Source: Bifidobacterium mellis (GTDB lineage Bacteria; Actinomycetota; Actinomycetes; Actinomycetales; Bifidobacteriaceae). From it: 64,000 bases of DNA. The notes beneath the pieces were generated by a model. The model saw only the letters and a list, made by a program, of their open reading frames with translations, searched no databases and was not told the DNA's origin. Shown one piece after another: positions 7,299-19,024 of this stretch. How positions within the stretch are numbered: the stretch's first letter is position 1; each line of letters starts with the position of its first letter. Made by a program: the position numbers and the translations under genes. The DNA lies in contig NZ_KQ033885.1 in the NCBI RefSeq assembly GCF_000967265.1, positions 911,538 through 975,537 of the forward strand, given 5' to 3'.

Positions 7299-8495
7299 CT
7301 ACTCCAGTACCTTCAGACCCGGAAGCTCCTTGCCCTCAAGGAACTCCAGGGAGGCGCCGCCGCCGGTGGAGATGTGCGAGAAGCCATCCTCGGGGAAGCC
7401 CAGGTTGCGCACGGCAGAAGCGGAGTCGCCGCCGCCGACGATGGTGAAGGCTCCGGCCTTGGTCGCATCGACCAGACCCTGGGCCACAGCCCGGGTGCCA
7501 TCGGCGAATGCCGGGAACTCGAAGACGCCCATGGGGCCGTTCCAGACCACGGTCTTGGAGTCCACGATCTTGTCGTGGAAGAGCTTCTGGGAGTCGGGGC
7601 CGATGTCCAGACCCATCTTGTCCGCGGGGATGCCGTCGGCAGGAACCACCTGGTGGGGCGAATCCGCCTTGAACTCGTCAGCCACCACGATATCGGTGGG
7701 CAGGACCAGCTCCACGCCCTTCTCGCGGGCGGTGGCCATGTAGCCCTTGACGGTATCGACCTGATCCTCCTCCAGCAGGGAGGAACCGACCTCATAGCCC
7801 TCGGCCTTGAGGAAGGTGAAGACCATGCCGCCGCCGATGACCAGACGGTCGGCCTTGCTGAGCAGGTTCTCGATGACGCCCAGCTTGTCGGAGACCTTGG
7901 AGCCGCCCAGGACCACAGTGAAGGGCCGCTCGGGGTTTTCGGTCGCCTTGGACAGGGCCTTGACCTCCTTCTCGACCAGCAGGCCTGCCGCAGAGGGCAG
8001 GAACTTGGCCACGGAGTAGTTGGAGCCCTGGGCACGGTGGACCACGCCGAAGCCGTCGGAGACGAAGACATCACCCAGGTCGGCGATCTTGCGGGCATAG
8101 GCATCGCGCTCGGCCTCGTCCTTGCTGGTCTCCTCGGGGTTGTAGCGCACGTTCTGCAGCAGGACCACGTCGCCGTCGTTCATGGCGGCCACCTTGGCAT
8201 GGGCATCGGGACCGTAGGTGTCCTCGGCCAGAGGGACCTGCACGCCCAGCAGCTCGCCCAGGCGGGCGGCCACGGGGGCCAGGCTCAGCTCGGGGACGAC
8301 CTTGCCCTTGGGGCGACCCAGGTGGGCCATGAGGATGACCTTGGCGCCCTGGCCACGAAGCTGCTCGATGGTTGGCAAGGCGGCGCGGATGCGACCGTCG
8401 TCCGTAATGGTGGTGCCGTCCAGCGGCACATTGAAGTCCGCGCGGACGAGCACGCGCTTGCCCTTGAGGTCACCGAGGCTCTTCAGTGTTTTCAT
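7299..8495 (-). CDS. pgk: Phosphoglycerate kinase
   Basis: Makes ATP from 1,3-bisphosphoglycerate and ADP in lower glycolysis. 398 residues, standard length. The N-terminal substrate domain shows [11 protein letters not shown] and the [10 protein letters not shown] loop; the C-terminal nucleotide domain shows [25 protein letters not shown] and the final [11 protein letters not shown] loop. The ATG at 8495 (MKTLKS) is preceded by GAAAGGA at 6-7 nt; the longer in-frame reading from 8522 has no such site. Heads the pgk-tpiA-secG run. Confidence 0.97.
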   Translation of the reverse strand: MKTLKSLGDLKGKRVLVRADFNVPLDGTTITDDGRIRAALPTIEQLRGQGAKVILMAHLGRPKGKVVPELSLAPVAARLGELLGVQVPLAEDTYGPDAHAKVAAMNDGDVVLLQNVRYNPEETSKDEAERDAYARKIADLGDVFVSDGFGVVHRAQGSNYSVAKFLPSAAGLLVEKEVKALSKATENPERPFTVVLGGSKVSDKLGVIENLLSKADRLVIGGGMVFTFLKAEGYEVGSSLLEEDQVDTVKGYMATAREKGVELVLPTDIVVADEFKADSPHQVVPADGIPADKMGLDIGPDSQKLFHDKIVDSKTVVWNGPMGVFEFPAFADGTRAVAQGLVDATKAGAFTIVGGGDSASAVRNLGFPEDGFSHISTGGGASLEFLEGKELPGLKVLE

Positions 8496-8574
8496 GCGTA
8501 TCCTTTCTGACTGCGGGTCCATGCGCCCGCTCCCCTGCCATGGTACTCAGGCAGACCGACCTGTGTGAGCTATC

Positions 8575-9534
8575 TCACTCTTGTTTGGCCTGTTCCTCGG
8601 CCCTCTTCTTTTCGACCTTGGTGGCCAGCTGCAGCAGGCGGCGGATGCGTCCGGCGATGGCATCCTTGGTGACCGGTGGATCGGCCAGGCGGCCCAGCTC
8701 TTCAAGGGAGGCCTCGCGGTGGTCCAGACGGAGCTGGCCTGCCGCACGCAGGTTCTCGGGGATGTCATCGCCCAGAATCTCAAAGGCCTTGGTGACCTTG
8801 GCGCTGGCCTCGACGGCTGCCTTGGCCGACCGGCGCATGTTGGCATCGTCGAAGTTGGCCAGGCGGTTGGCCTTACCACGGGACTCACCGTCGCTGCGCT
8901 TGCCGGTCCACTCCCTGGAGGACTTGGGGGCGCCCATCAGGTTGAGCATGCGTTCGATGACGTCCGGATCGCGCAGGGTGACGCGCTCGGAGCTACGCAC
9001 CTGGCGGGCCTTGGCGTTGATGCCCAGACGGCGGGCGGCGCCCACCAGGGCCAGGGCGGCCTCGGATCCGGGGCAGACGATCTCCAGGTAGGAGGCCTTG
9101 CCCGGGTCGGACAGCTCGCCATGGGCCAGGAAGGCCCCTCGCCAGGCGGCCTTGACCTGGGCGATGTTGCCGGAGACGATATCGGCGGGAAGACCGCGAA
9201 CCGGGTGCTTGCGGCGGTCCAGCAGACCGGTCTGCAGGGCCAGGGCACCGCCAGCCCGCAGCACGCGGACCGAGTAGCGGGTCAGGTTGCCGGTGGGGGC
9301 CTGACGCTTGACCTGGATCAGATCGGAATCATGGCCGTAGACGTCCCTGATGGTGTTCTGCAACCACTGCGCTGCCGGCAGGGAGTCGAATTGCGCTTCC
9401 ACCACAATGTGACGCTGAATGATGTGCAGTCCGCCGCCGAAGCGGATCATGGCCGCCGATTGTGCTTTCTTGGCAGAGGGGGGTTCGTTGTCAATCGCGG
9501 CCAGCTCGCTTTTGACATCATCAAGTAGGGCCAA
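8575..9534 (-). CDS. whiA: WhiA-family DNA-binding protein (TTG start)
   Basis: Conserved Gram-positive protein combining a degenerate LAGLIDADG homing-endonuclease fold with a C-terminal helix-turn-helix. In Streptomyces it is a sporulation regulator; in non-sporulating bacteria it affects division and chromosome segregation. 319 residues. Family blocks visible are LLDDVKSEL near the N terminus, [10 protein letters not shown], and the C-terminal [23 protein letters not shown], the helix-turn-helix region. The start is TTG at 9534, fixed by AGGAGG 7 nt upstream; there is no closer in-frame ATG. It sits downstream of rapZ as in most actinobacteria. Confidence 0.93.
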   Translation of the reverse strand: MALLDDVKSELAAIDNEPPSAKKAQSAAMIRFGGGLHIIQRHIVVEAQFDSLPAAQWLQNTIRDVYGHDSDLIQVKRQAPTGNLTRYSVRVLRAGGALALQTGLLDRRKHPVRGLPADIVSGNIAQVKAAWRGAFLAHGELSDPGKASYLEIVCPGSEAALALVGAARRLGINAKARQVRSSERVTLRDPDVIERMLNLMGAPKSSREWTGKRSDGESRGKANRLANFDDANMRRSAKAAVEASAKVTKAFEILGDDIPENLRAAGQLRLDHREASLEELGRLADPPVTKDAIAGRIRRLLQLATKVEKKRAEEQAKQE

Positions 9535-9654
9535 GAGCCGTCCTCCTACGAAAAAATACTGAAAAATGAATACTTCCTGGCCGCGCGACACACCTGCCGT
9601 GCAAACCACCGGATTACTGTGATACCGAATATCTTGGACAAATTGCGCCTTTGG

Positions 9655-10548
9655 CTATCCGCGGGAACGGTGCGGCAGCTCGCGGGCCGAGACGGTCACC
9701 TCCATTCCCCGGGACCGCAGGCGGGCGGCCAGAGCGTCGGCCATGGCCACTGAGCGGTGCTGTCCGCCAGTGCAGCCAAAGGCGATGGTCACATAGTGTT
9801 TGTCCTCGCGTGCATAGCCGCTGAGCGCGGTCAGAATGGCGGTGGTGTAGGCATCCAAAAACTCCTTGGCGCCCTTGCTGGCCATCACATAGTCGCGGAC
9901 CGGGCCGTCATGGCCGTTCAGGTCCCGCAGCTCGGGGATCCAGTAGGGGTTGGGCAGGAAGCGGACGTCGGCGACGAAGTCGGCATCGATGGGCAGCCCG
10001 TACTTGAACCCGAAGCTCATGATGTGCACGCCCACGGTGGTCGGGCCGGAGCCCAGGACCATTTCGTACAGGCGGGTGGAGAGCTGATGGATGCTCAGGT
10101 TGGAGGTGTCGATGACCATGTCGGCACGCTCCTTGAGCCCGCCCAGCAGGCGGCGCTCCTCGCGGATGCCGTCGATCAGGCGGCCCGAGCCCTGCAGGGG
10201 GTGGGGTCGGCGGACGGATTCATAGCGTTTGACCAGCACCTGGTCGGAGGCATCCAGAAAGAGGATGCGGCAGCGCACGCCCAGGTCGTCCAGGTGGCTG
10301 AGCACGGCCGACAGGTCGTCGAAGTAGGAGCGGGACCGGACGTCGATGACGGCGGCCAGGCGGTGCAGGGAGCTTCCGGCCGAGGTCATCATGTCGACCA
10401 GGGGCACCAGCAGGCGCGGTGGCATGTTGTCGACCACATACCAACCCATGTCCTCCATGGAGTCGGCGGCGCGGGAGCGGCCTGCGCCGGACATGCCCGT
10501 GATCAGCAGTACCTCGAAGCCTGCGAAGGGCGGTTTTTCCGTCGTCAT
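9655..10548 (-). CDS. rapZ: RapZ-family nucleotide-binding protein (YvcJ)
   Basis: P-loop protein of the RapZ/YvcJ family. In E. coli RapZ is an RNase adaptor for the GlmZ small RNA; in Gram-positives the role is less clear. 297 residues. Walker A GMSGAGRS is near residue 20, MPPRLLVPL follows, and the C-terminal domain has the conserved FGCTGGQHRSV signature. Two starts compete: ATG 10554, which overlaps the aroE stop as ATGA but has GGAGG almost touching it, and ATG 10548, with GGAGG 7 nt upstream. The second is preferred. Part of the uvrA-uvrC-aroE-rapZ-whiA minus-strand group. Confidence 0.92.
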   Translation of the reverse strand: MTTEKPPFAGFEVLLITGMSGAGRSRAADSMEDMGWYVVDNMPPRLLVPLVDMMTSAGSSLHRLAAVIDVRSRSYFDDLSAVLSHLDDLGVRCRILFLDASDQVLVKRYESVRRPHPLQGSGRLIDGIREERRLLGGLKERADMVIDTSNLSIHQLSTRLYEMVLGSGPTTVGVHIMSFGFKYGLPIDADFVADVRFLPNPYWIPELRDLNGHDGPVRDYVMASKGAKEFLDAYTTAILTALSGYAREDKHYVTIAFGCTGGQHRSVAMADALAARLRSRGMEVTVSARELPHRSRG

Positions 10549-10550
10549 CG

Positions 10551-11510
10551 TCATTCCTCCCTCAAGGCTTGGTCCATGGCGGCCACCGGTACAGCGGCCA
10601 GGGGTCGGTCGGTCATCAGCGCCACCTGACGCACGGCTTGATAGAGCAGCATGCGTTCACCGCTGATGGCCCGGGCGCCCGGCCGACGGCAGAAGGCTCT
10701 CATGAGCGGGGTGGGCCGTGGGTCATAGACCACATCCAGAAGGACCGGGCCCATGCGGCTGCCGCCATCAGCCGTATTGAGCAAATCGGCCAGGGGATCG
10801 GCTGCACCCGAAGGCAGGGTGGAGACGACGATATCGCCCTTGGTCAGGGCCCTTTCGGCTGCCTCAGCCTGGTCCATGGCGGTGACGGTTGGCTCAGGCA
10901 GACCCAATCGGGAGGCAAGGTCCAACATGTGGTCGCAGTGCTTTGGGTTGCGGGCCAGCAGGTCCACATGTTCGGCCCCCAGCACCTTCAAGGCGCAGAA
11001 GGCGGACTCGGCGGTGTTCCCGTTGCCGATGACCAGGGCCCGCGCTCCCCCGTATGGTTGGTCGGGAAGCCGGTCCTGTCCACCCTGACCGGCTGCCTCA
11101 AGCAGGGCGGCCAACTCGTCAGGGTCCTCGTCGGCCCGGCAGCGGTCGGCAGCCTCCAGCAGGGCGGCCACAATTCCCTCCACGTCGGTGTTATACAGAG
11201 ACAGCCCATTGGCTGGGCCGCCCTGTGCAAAGACTGCTGTGTTGGCCACGCCCAGGGTGCTGGACCAGCAGTCACGAAAATCGCCCATGGGGCCAACGGC
11301 ACTCTTCAGGGGCATGGTCAGGCTGAGACCGGCCCAGGTCGGGTCAAGCCCGTGGATAAAGTCCGCCAGGCCGTCAGCGTCCATGCGCACACGGTCGTAG
11401 CGCCAACCGTCCAGGCCCAGTGCGGCGTAGGCCGAGCGATGTAGGAGGGGCGAAAGGGAATGGCTGATGGGGTCGCCCAGAACGGCACAACGACAATCAG
11501 GTCCATTCAT
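10551..11510 (-). CDS. aroE: Shikimate dehydrogenase family protein
   Basis: Predicted NADP-dependent reduction of 3-dehydroshikimate to shikimate in aromatic amino acid synthesis. 319 residues, slightly long. The shikimate-binding start VLGDPISHSLSPLLHRSAY and the LTMPLK motif with the catalytic Lys are present, as is NTDVEGI. The Rossmann nucleotide loop reads ALVIGNGNTAESAFCAL rather than the common GAGGA form. Start is uncertain: ATG 11510 is the first residue of the family alignment, but its ribosome site is weak and an in-frame GTG lies 12 nt upstream. The 3' end overlaps rapZ. A role in quinate use is possible but less likely in this core position. Confidence 0.85.
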   Translation of the reverse strand: MNGPDCRCAVLGDPISHSLSPLLHRSAYAALGLDGWRYDRVRMDADGLADFIHGLDPTWAGLSLTMPLKSAVGPMGDFRDCWSSTLGVANTAVFAQGGPANGLSLYNTDVEGIVAALLEAADRCRADEDPDELAALLEAAGQGGQDRLPDQPYGGARALVIGNGNTAESAFCALKVLGAEHVDLLARNPKHCDHMLDLASRLGLPEPTVTAMDQAEAAERALTKGDIVVSTLPSGAADPLADLLNTADGGSRMGPVLLDVVYDPRPTPLMRAFCRRPGARAISGERMLLYQAVRQVALMTDRPLAAVPVAAMDQALREE

Positions 11511-11571
11511 GTCTGCAATCACGCACCAATCAAGATCAGGGCATGGCCTTCTGCCAGCCTTCTGGGCCATT

Positions 11572-13868
11572 TTATCGCTGGCTGTCCCCGGCCTGGTCCT
11601 GGTCACTGTGCAGGGCCCGGTAGATGGCCTCGGCCTTGGCGGAGCCGATGCCCTTGACGGCCTCCAGCTCCTCCTGGGAGGCCTGACGCATGCGCTTGAC
11701 CGAACCGAAGTGATTGAGCAGCTTCTTCTGGTAGGCGGGGCCGATGCCCGGAATCTCGTCCAGGGCCGATCGCAGGGCACCCTTGCGCCGGGTCTGCCGG
11801 TGATAGGTGATGGCGAACCGGTGGGATTCGTCGCGCACCCGTTGCAGCAGGTACATGCCCTCGGACTGGCGCTTGAGGATGATGGGATAGTCGTCGTCAG
11901 GCACCCAGACCTCCTCCAGGCGCTTGGCCAGGCCGCACAGGGCCACATCGTCCACCCCGCAGTCGTGCAAAGCCCGGGCTGCGGCGGTCACCTGGGGCTT
12001 GCCGCCGTCGACCACGACCAGGTTGGGCTTGTAGGCGAAGTGACGGGCGGTGGTGTTCTGCTGGACGATGGCGCCCTCCTCCTGCTCCACCAACTCGGGT
12101 GCCTTGTCGCTGGCCTTTCGCTCAGCCTCCATGCTGTCACCGCTGTCGCCGGCGATGTTGCCGTGGCGGAAGCGTCGGGTCAGGGTCTCGTAGATGGCGC
12201 TCATGTCGTCCACAGCGCCCTTGCCGTCCTCGCCGCGGATGGCGAATCGACGGTATTCGGACTTCTTGGGTACCGCGTCCTCGAAGACCACCATGGAGGC
12301 CACCTGGAACTGGCCGCCCACAGTGTTGGAGATGTCGTAGCACTCGATGCGCAGCGGGGCGCGGTCCAGCCCAAGGGCCTTGGCCACGTCGTTCATGGCC
12401 TGGGTTCGGGTGCCCATGTCGCTCATGCGGCTGAGCTTGCTGCGCTGCAGGGCCTGGCGGGCGTTGGCATTGGCCCGGTCCATCAGGGACTTCTTCTCAC
12501 CCCGGCTGGCCACCCGGATGGTCACTGCGGAACCGCGCAGCTCACGCAGCCACTCCTGCAGGTCGCCGGTCCGATCCGGCTGGATGGGGACGATGACCTC
12601 GGGAGGCACCGGCGAGATGGGGGCCAACAGGTCGGCGCGTCCGGTCTGATCCTGATGCTGGTGTCGGCTCCTGGTGGCCTTGGCCCGGGCTTCGGCGTCC
12701 AGGGCCGTGACCTTCTGGGTGGAGCCCATGGCATCCCTGTCCTGGCTGATGGAGACCTGGGTATCTGAATCTCCGGGCAGCTTGTGCAACTCGCTGTCGT
12801 TCTCATTCATCAGGTCCGAGTAGACCTGCACCAGGAGGTCGCTGATCAACTCGCTGTCGGAGACGTCCTCCACCCGCTCCACGCTCCAGTTGCGTTCGCC
12901 CCGGATGGCTCCCGAGCGCACGAAGAAGGCGTGGACCGAGGCCTCAAGTTCGTCAGAGGCCACGCCGAAGACGTCCGCATCCACGTTGGAGGCGAAGGCG
13001 ACGGCATTCTGCTCGATGACCGTGTCCAGCATGGCGATCTGGTCGCGCAGACGGGCGGCCTTCTCGAAGTCCAGCTCCTTGCTGGCCTTCTGCATGCTTC
13101 TGGTCAGCCCGGCCCGGTAGCTCTTGCCCAGCCTTCCGGTGATGACCCCGGTCAGCTCCGTGCACAGACGTCGGTGGTCGCTGGCGCTGATCCGGCCCAC
13201 ACAGGGTGCCGAACACTTGCCGATGGAGGCCAGCAGGCAGGGGCGGCCGCTGAGCTTGGCCTTGCGGAAGACGCCGGGGGTGCAGGTGCGCACCGGATAG
13301 GTCTTGAGCAGGGCATCCAGGGTGTGCTTCATGTCCCAGACCTTGGCGTAGGGGCCGAAGTAGCGGGTGTCGTGCCGCTTGCGCACGCGGGTCATCCACA
13401 CCCGGGGGAACTCCTCGCCCACGGAGACGGCCAGGTAGGGGTAGGTCTTGTCGTCGCGCAGCTTGACGTTGAAGTGTGGATCGAACTCCTTGATCCAGGT
13501 GTATTCAAGGGTCAGGGACTCCAGGTCGGTGCCCACCACGGTCCACTCCAGGCTCCGGGCCGTCAGCACCATGGTCTGGGTGCGCGGGTGCAGGTTTTCC
13601 AAGGGCTGGAAGTAGTTGGTCAGACGGTTGCGCAGGTTCTTGGCCTTGCCCACGTAGATGACCCGGCCGTCGCCGTCCCGCCACTTGTAGACGCCCGGCT
13701 GGGTGGGGATGTCGGAGGTCTTGGGGCGGAAGAGGTCCCGGCTGTCCCCCAGCAGGGGCGCGCCGTTCTTGTTGACGCCGGTCGTGGTGCCGGTGGCGGA
13801 CTCCTCCTCCAGGGCTTGGGCGGTGCGTCGCCATACCTGCGGCGTGTGCCGCTCGAAGCAGCTGCGGG

Positions 13869-13872
<4 letters not shown>
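11572..13872 (-). CDS. uvrC: Excinuclease ABC subunit C
   Basis: Dual-incision nuclease of nucleotide excision repair, recruited by UvrB after UvrA damage recognition. 766 residues, longer than the usual 600-620. The N-terminal GIY-YIG domain ([20 protein letters not shown]), the Cys-rich [16 protein letters not shown], a UVR segment ([12 protein letters not shown]), the RNase H-like C-terminal nuclease ([19 protein letters not shown]) and the terminal helix-hairpin-helix pair ([24 protein letters not shown]) are all there. The extra length lies in low-similarity Ser/Asp/Gln-rich stretches around residues 355-410 and 600-625. The ATG overlaps the uvrA stop as ATGA, so translation is coupled. 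Confidence 0.96.
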
Positions 13873-16847
<2,975 letters not shown>

Positions 16848-16905
16848 GTGCTTCCCATCCGCTTCCCTGAAGACCCATGGCCAAGGCTGAGGCCAAAGCC
16901 TGACC

Positions 16906-16945
16906 ATAATATCGCCGGGGCCGAATAATTCGAACAGGTGTTCGA
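16906..16945 (-). promoter_or_regulatory. uvrA promoter with LexA (SOS) box
   Basis: A perfect palindromic SOS box TCGAACAGGTGTTCGA occupies 16930-16945, matching the Gram-positive/actinobacterial consensus (CGAAC-N4-GTTCG). On the minus strand a weak -35 TTCGAA (16934-16929) lies within it, followed after exactly 17 nt by -10 TATTAT (16911-16906). Bound LexA would cover the -35 element. Transcription would start near 16899, about 50 nt before the uvrA GTG. Confidence 0.88.
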
Positions 16946-16952
16946 TGACGGC

Positions 16953-17555
16953 TTAGATGGCCTGGTCCGGCGGATTCAGGGGCGGATGGCCGCAGCCGTT
17001 GAGGAAGCAGTCGTGCTGGTGGTCGTTGATCATGCCGGCCGCCTGGAGGAAGGAGTGGACCGTCACCGGTCCCAGGAAGCGCAGGCCCAGGTCGCGCATG
17101 TCCTTGCAGACGATGGCCGACAGGTGGTCGTAGCGCGGTATTGAAGGATCGTCCGTGTAGTCGTGGTTGATGGTCCGGCCGCCAGTGAAGGACCAGCAGT
17201 AGCGGTCGAATCCCTCCCCGGGAAATCGGCGGGCGATCAGGGCGGCATTGGCCACGGTGGCTTCGATCTTTCGACGATTGCGGATGATGGCCGGGTCGGC
17301 CATGAGACGGTCGATGCGGTCGGCATCGAAGGCGGCGACGGCCTGAATATCGAAGTTGTCGAAATCCTTGAAGAGGGCCTGGCGGCGATGCAGGACCAGC
17401 TGCCAGCTGAGCCCACACTGGAATATCTCCAGGGAGAGCATGGCGAAGAGCCTCTGGGAGCCGTGCAGGGGGCGGCCCCACTCATGGTCGTGGTAGCTGC
17501 GCATGAGCGGGTCGTCCACCTGTGCCCAGTCGCATCGATATAAGGGTTCGGTCAT
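16953..17555 (-). CDS. tag: DNA-3-methyladenine glycosylase I
   Basis: Removes 3-methyladenine from alkylated DNA to start base-excision repair. 200 residues. The N-terminal Cys with YHDHEWG and the C-terminal NDHQHDC segment supply the two Cys and two His expected to bind the structural zinc of the Tag family; the core FQCGLSWQLVL is also typical. The ATG at 17555 (MTEP) follows GGGGAG at 5 nt; the GTG two codons upstream overlaps that site. It lies upstream of uvrA, so two DNA-repair genes are adjacent, but uvrA has its own promoter between them. Confidence 0.94.
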   Translation of the reverse strand: MTEPLYRCDWAQVDDPLMRSYHDHEWGRPLHGSQRLFAMLSLEIFQCGLSWQLVLHRRQALFKDFDNFDIQAVAAFDADRIDRLMADPAIIRNRRKIEATVANAALIARRFPGEGFDRYCWSFTGGRTINHDYTDDPSIPRYDHLSAIVCKDMRDLGLRFLGPVTVHSFLQAAGMINDHQHDCFLNGCGHPPLNPPDQAI

Positions 17556-17737
17556 TCGCACTCCCCTATCCAGTGTTTGGGTTCAGGCTAGCACCGACGG
17601 AGGCCCGGACCGGGTGGTCAATACCACTGAGTCGGGTGGGCCGATTTAGAGTTGGAGCAGAGGCCGGTCGCCCATGCCCGGGGCAATCCCCACGGCGGCA
17701 GTACGGTTGCGGCCGGCAAGGAGAGGAAGCATGTGCC

Positions 17738-18907
17738 ATGACTGACAAGGACAATCCGCGCAGACTCTGGACCGACGACGAGGACCCGGTCGAGAGGGCC
17801 AAGCGCACCTCCCCTGCCATGCAGGGCAGCCAGTCGAATTCAGATTCGTCGTCCAAGTCTTCCACAGCGGCAGGGTCGGCAACGGCAGCTGGGAATTCGG
17901 GGAATAGCAGTTCGGCATCTTCGGCTGCAACAACTCCAAATTCATCCAACTCAAATTCATCCAGCTCAGGTTCATCGCCTTCGGGTGCCACAACCAAGCA
18001 GTCCGGTGATTCGTCGAAGAAGTCGTCGGCTGGGGATACCGGTGCCGAGGAGACCGCCAACGGAGGCGGGACTCGTTCTGATCGCAGCGGCAATGAAAAT
18101 GAAGCAGCGCAGGAGTCCTCCAAGGGACGTGGCTGGAAGATCTTCGAGGACATCCTGCTCTGGGTGGCCTGGGTGGCCATGGTGGGCTTCAACGGCTATG
18201 CGGAGGTCTACCACTTCCATGGCACGACCGTGGGCGGCCTGGCACGCAAGGTCGACCTGTGGATCATGCCTGCCGGATACGTCTTCGCCATCTGGGGCGT
18301 CATCTACATCGCCTTGGCCATCTGGCTCTTCCGCTTCTGCCTGGCCGGCCCCAGCCGCAAACGCCTTGGCTTCATGCCCTTCACGCTGAGCGGGCTGCTC
18401 TTCGTGGCCACCTGCTGTCTGAACATCGCCTGGCTGGCCCTGTGGCACATGGAGCGCAACTTCTGGGCCCTGGTCATCATCCTCATTCTGACCGTGCTGG
18501 CCTGGATGCTCTACGCCCTGGTGCGCAGGGACGCCACCAAGGCCGGGACCCCCACCGCAGCCAAGGCCCTGGACTGGATCCCCCTGTCCATCTACGCCAG
18601 CTGGCTGAGCGTGGCCACCCTGGTCAACGCAGGATACATGGTGGTCGCCGGACACAGGGTCGGCAATGCCGTCCAGGGATTCGCCACCATCATCGTGGTC
18701 GGCGCCCTCCTGGCCGTCGCCTACCTGATGAACAGGCATGGCAAGGACTGGGTCTTCGGCCTGGTGGCCATCTGGGCCTGCCTGGGCATCGGCATCAGGA
18801 TATTCTCCTTCGCGGCCGCCATGGGCGTGCTGGTCATCGCGCTGACCGCCGTGGGCGCCTTCCTGGTCTACTTCCCCTGGAGCAAGTTCAGGCTGGTCCG
18901 CCGCTGA
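17738..18907 (+). CDS. TspO/MBR-like eight-helix membrane protein with long Ser-rich N terminus
   Basis: 389 residues. The first about 130 are low-complexity, rich in Ser, Asn, Thr and Ala, and probably disordered in the cytoplasm. The rest has about eight hydrophobic helices rich in Trp. The segment MPAGYVFAIWGVIYIAL resembles the Pro-Gly-Trp/Tyr-Val-Phe block of tryptophan-rich sensory proteins of the TspO/MBR group, whose better-studied members bind porphyrins. Assignment rests on that motif and general architecture only. Start ATG 17738, after GGAGAGGAAG; an out-of-frame ATG lies at 17731. A terminator follows at 18929. Confidence 0.6.
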   Translation: MTDKDNPRRLWTDDEDPVERAKRTSPAMQGSQSNSDSSSKSSTAAGSATAAGNSGNSSSASSAATTPNSSNSNSSSSGSSPSGATTKQSGDSSKKSSAGDTGAEETANGGGTRSDRSGNENEAAQESSKGRGWKIFEDILLWVAWVAMVGFNGYAEVYHFHGTTVGGLARKVDLWIMPAGYVFAIWGVIYIALAIWLFRFCLAGPSRKRLGFMPFTLSGLLFVATCCLNIAWLALWHMERNFWALVIILILTVLAWMLYALVRRDATKAGTPTAAKALDWIPLSIYASWLSVATLVNAGYMVVAGHRVGNAVQGFATIIVVGALLAVAYLMNRHGKDWVFGLVAIWACLGIGIRIFSFAAAMGVLVIALTAVGAFLVYFPWSKFRLVRR

Positions 18908-18928
18908 CCCATCCATGATCCATCCATT

Positions 18929-18966
18929 GCCCCGTCAGCCGAGACGCACTGGCGGGGCTTGCTTCT
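18929..18966 (+). terminator. Terminator after the TspO-like gene
   Basis: A 10-bp stem with one T-G pair (GCCCCGTCAG, 18929-18938, with CTGGCGGGGC, 18949-18958) is followed by TTGCTTCTT. It lies 21 nt after the stop codon. Confidence 0.75.
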
Positions 18967-19024
18967 TGCTACCATGGTCCCTTGCAAGTTTTGAATCCAT
19001 AAGGAAAGCGGGGTCGGAGGCGGC

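Noticed and set aside
6609-8510. 633-residue plus-strand open frame antisense to tpiA and pgk
   Set aside because: It mirrors two strongly conserved enzymes, spans their intergenic hairpin, and has shadow-type composition without a ribosome site or motif.
11467-12768. 433-residue plus-strand frame antisense to uvrC
   Set aside because: Same shadow composition (Gly, Leu, His, Val repeats) and no gene-like start.
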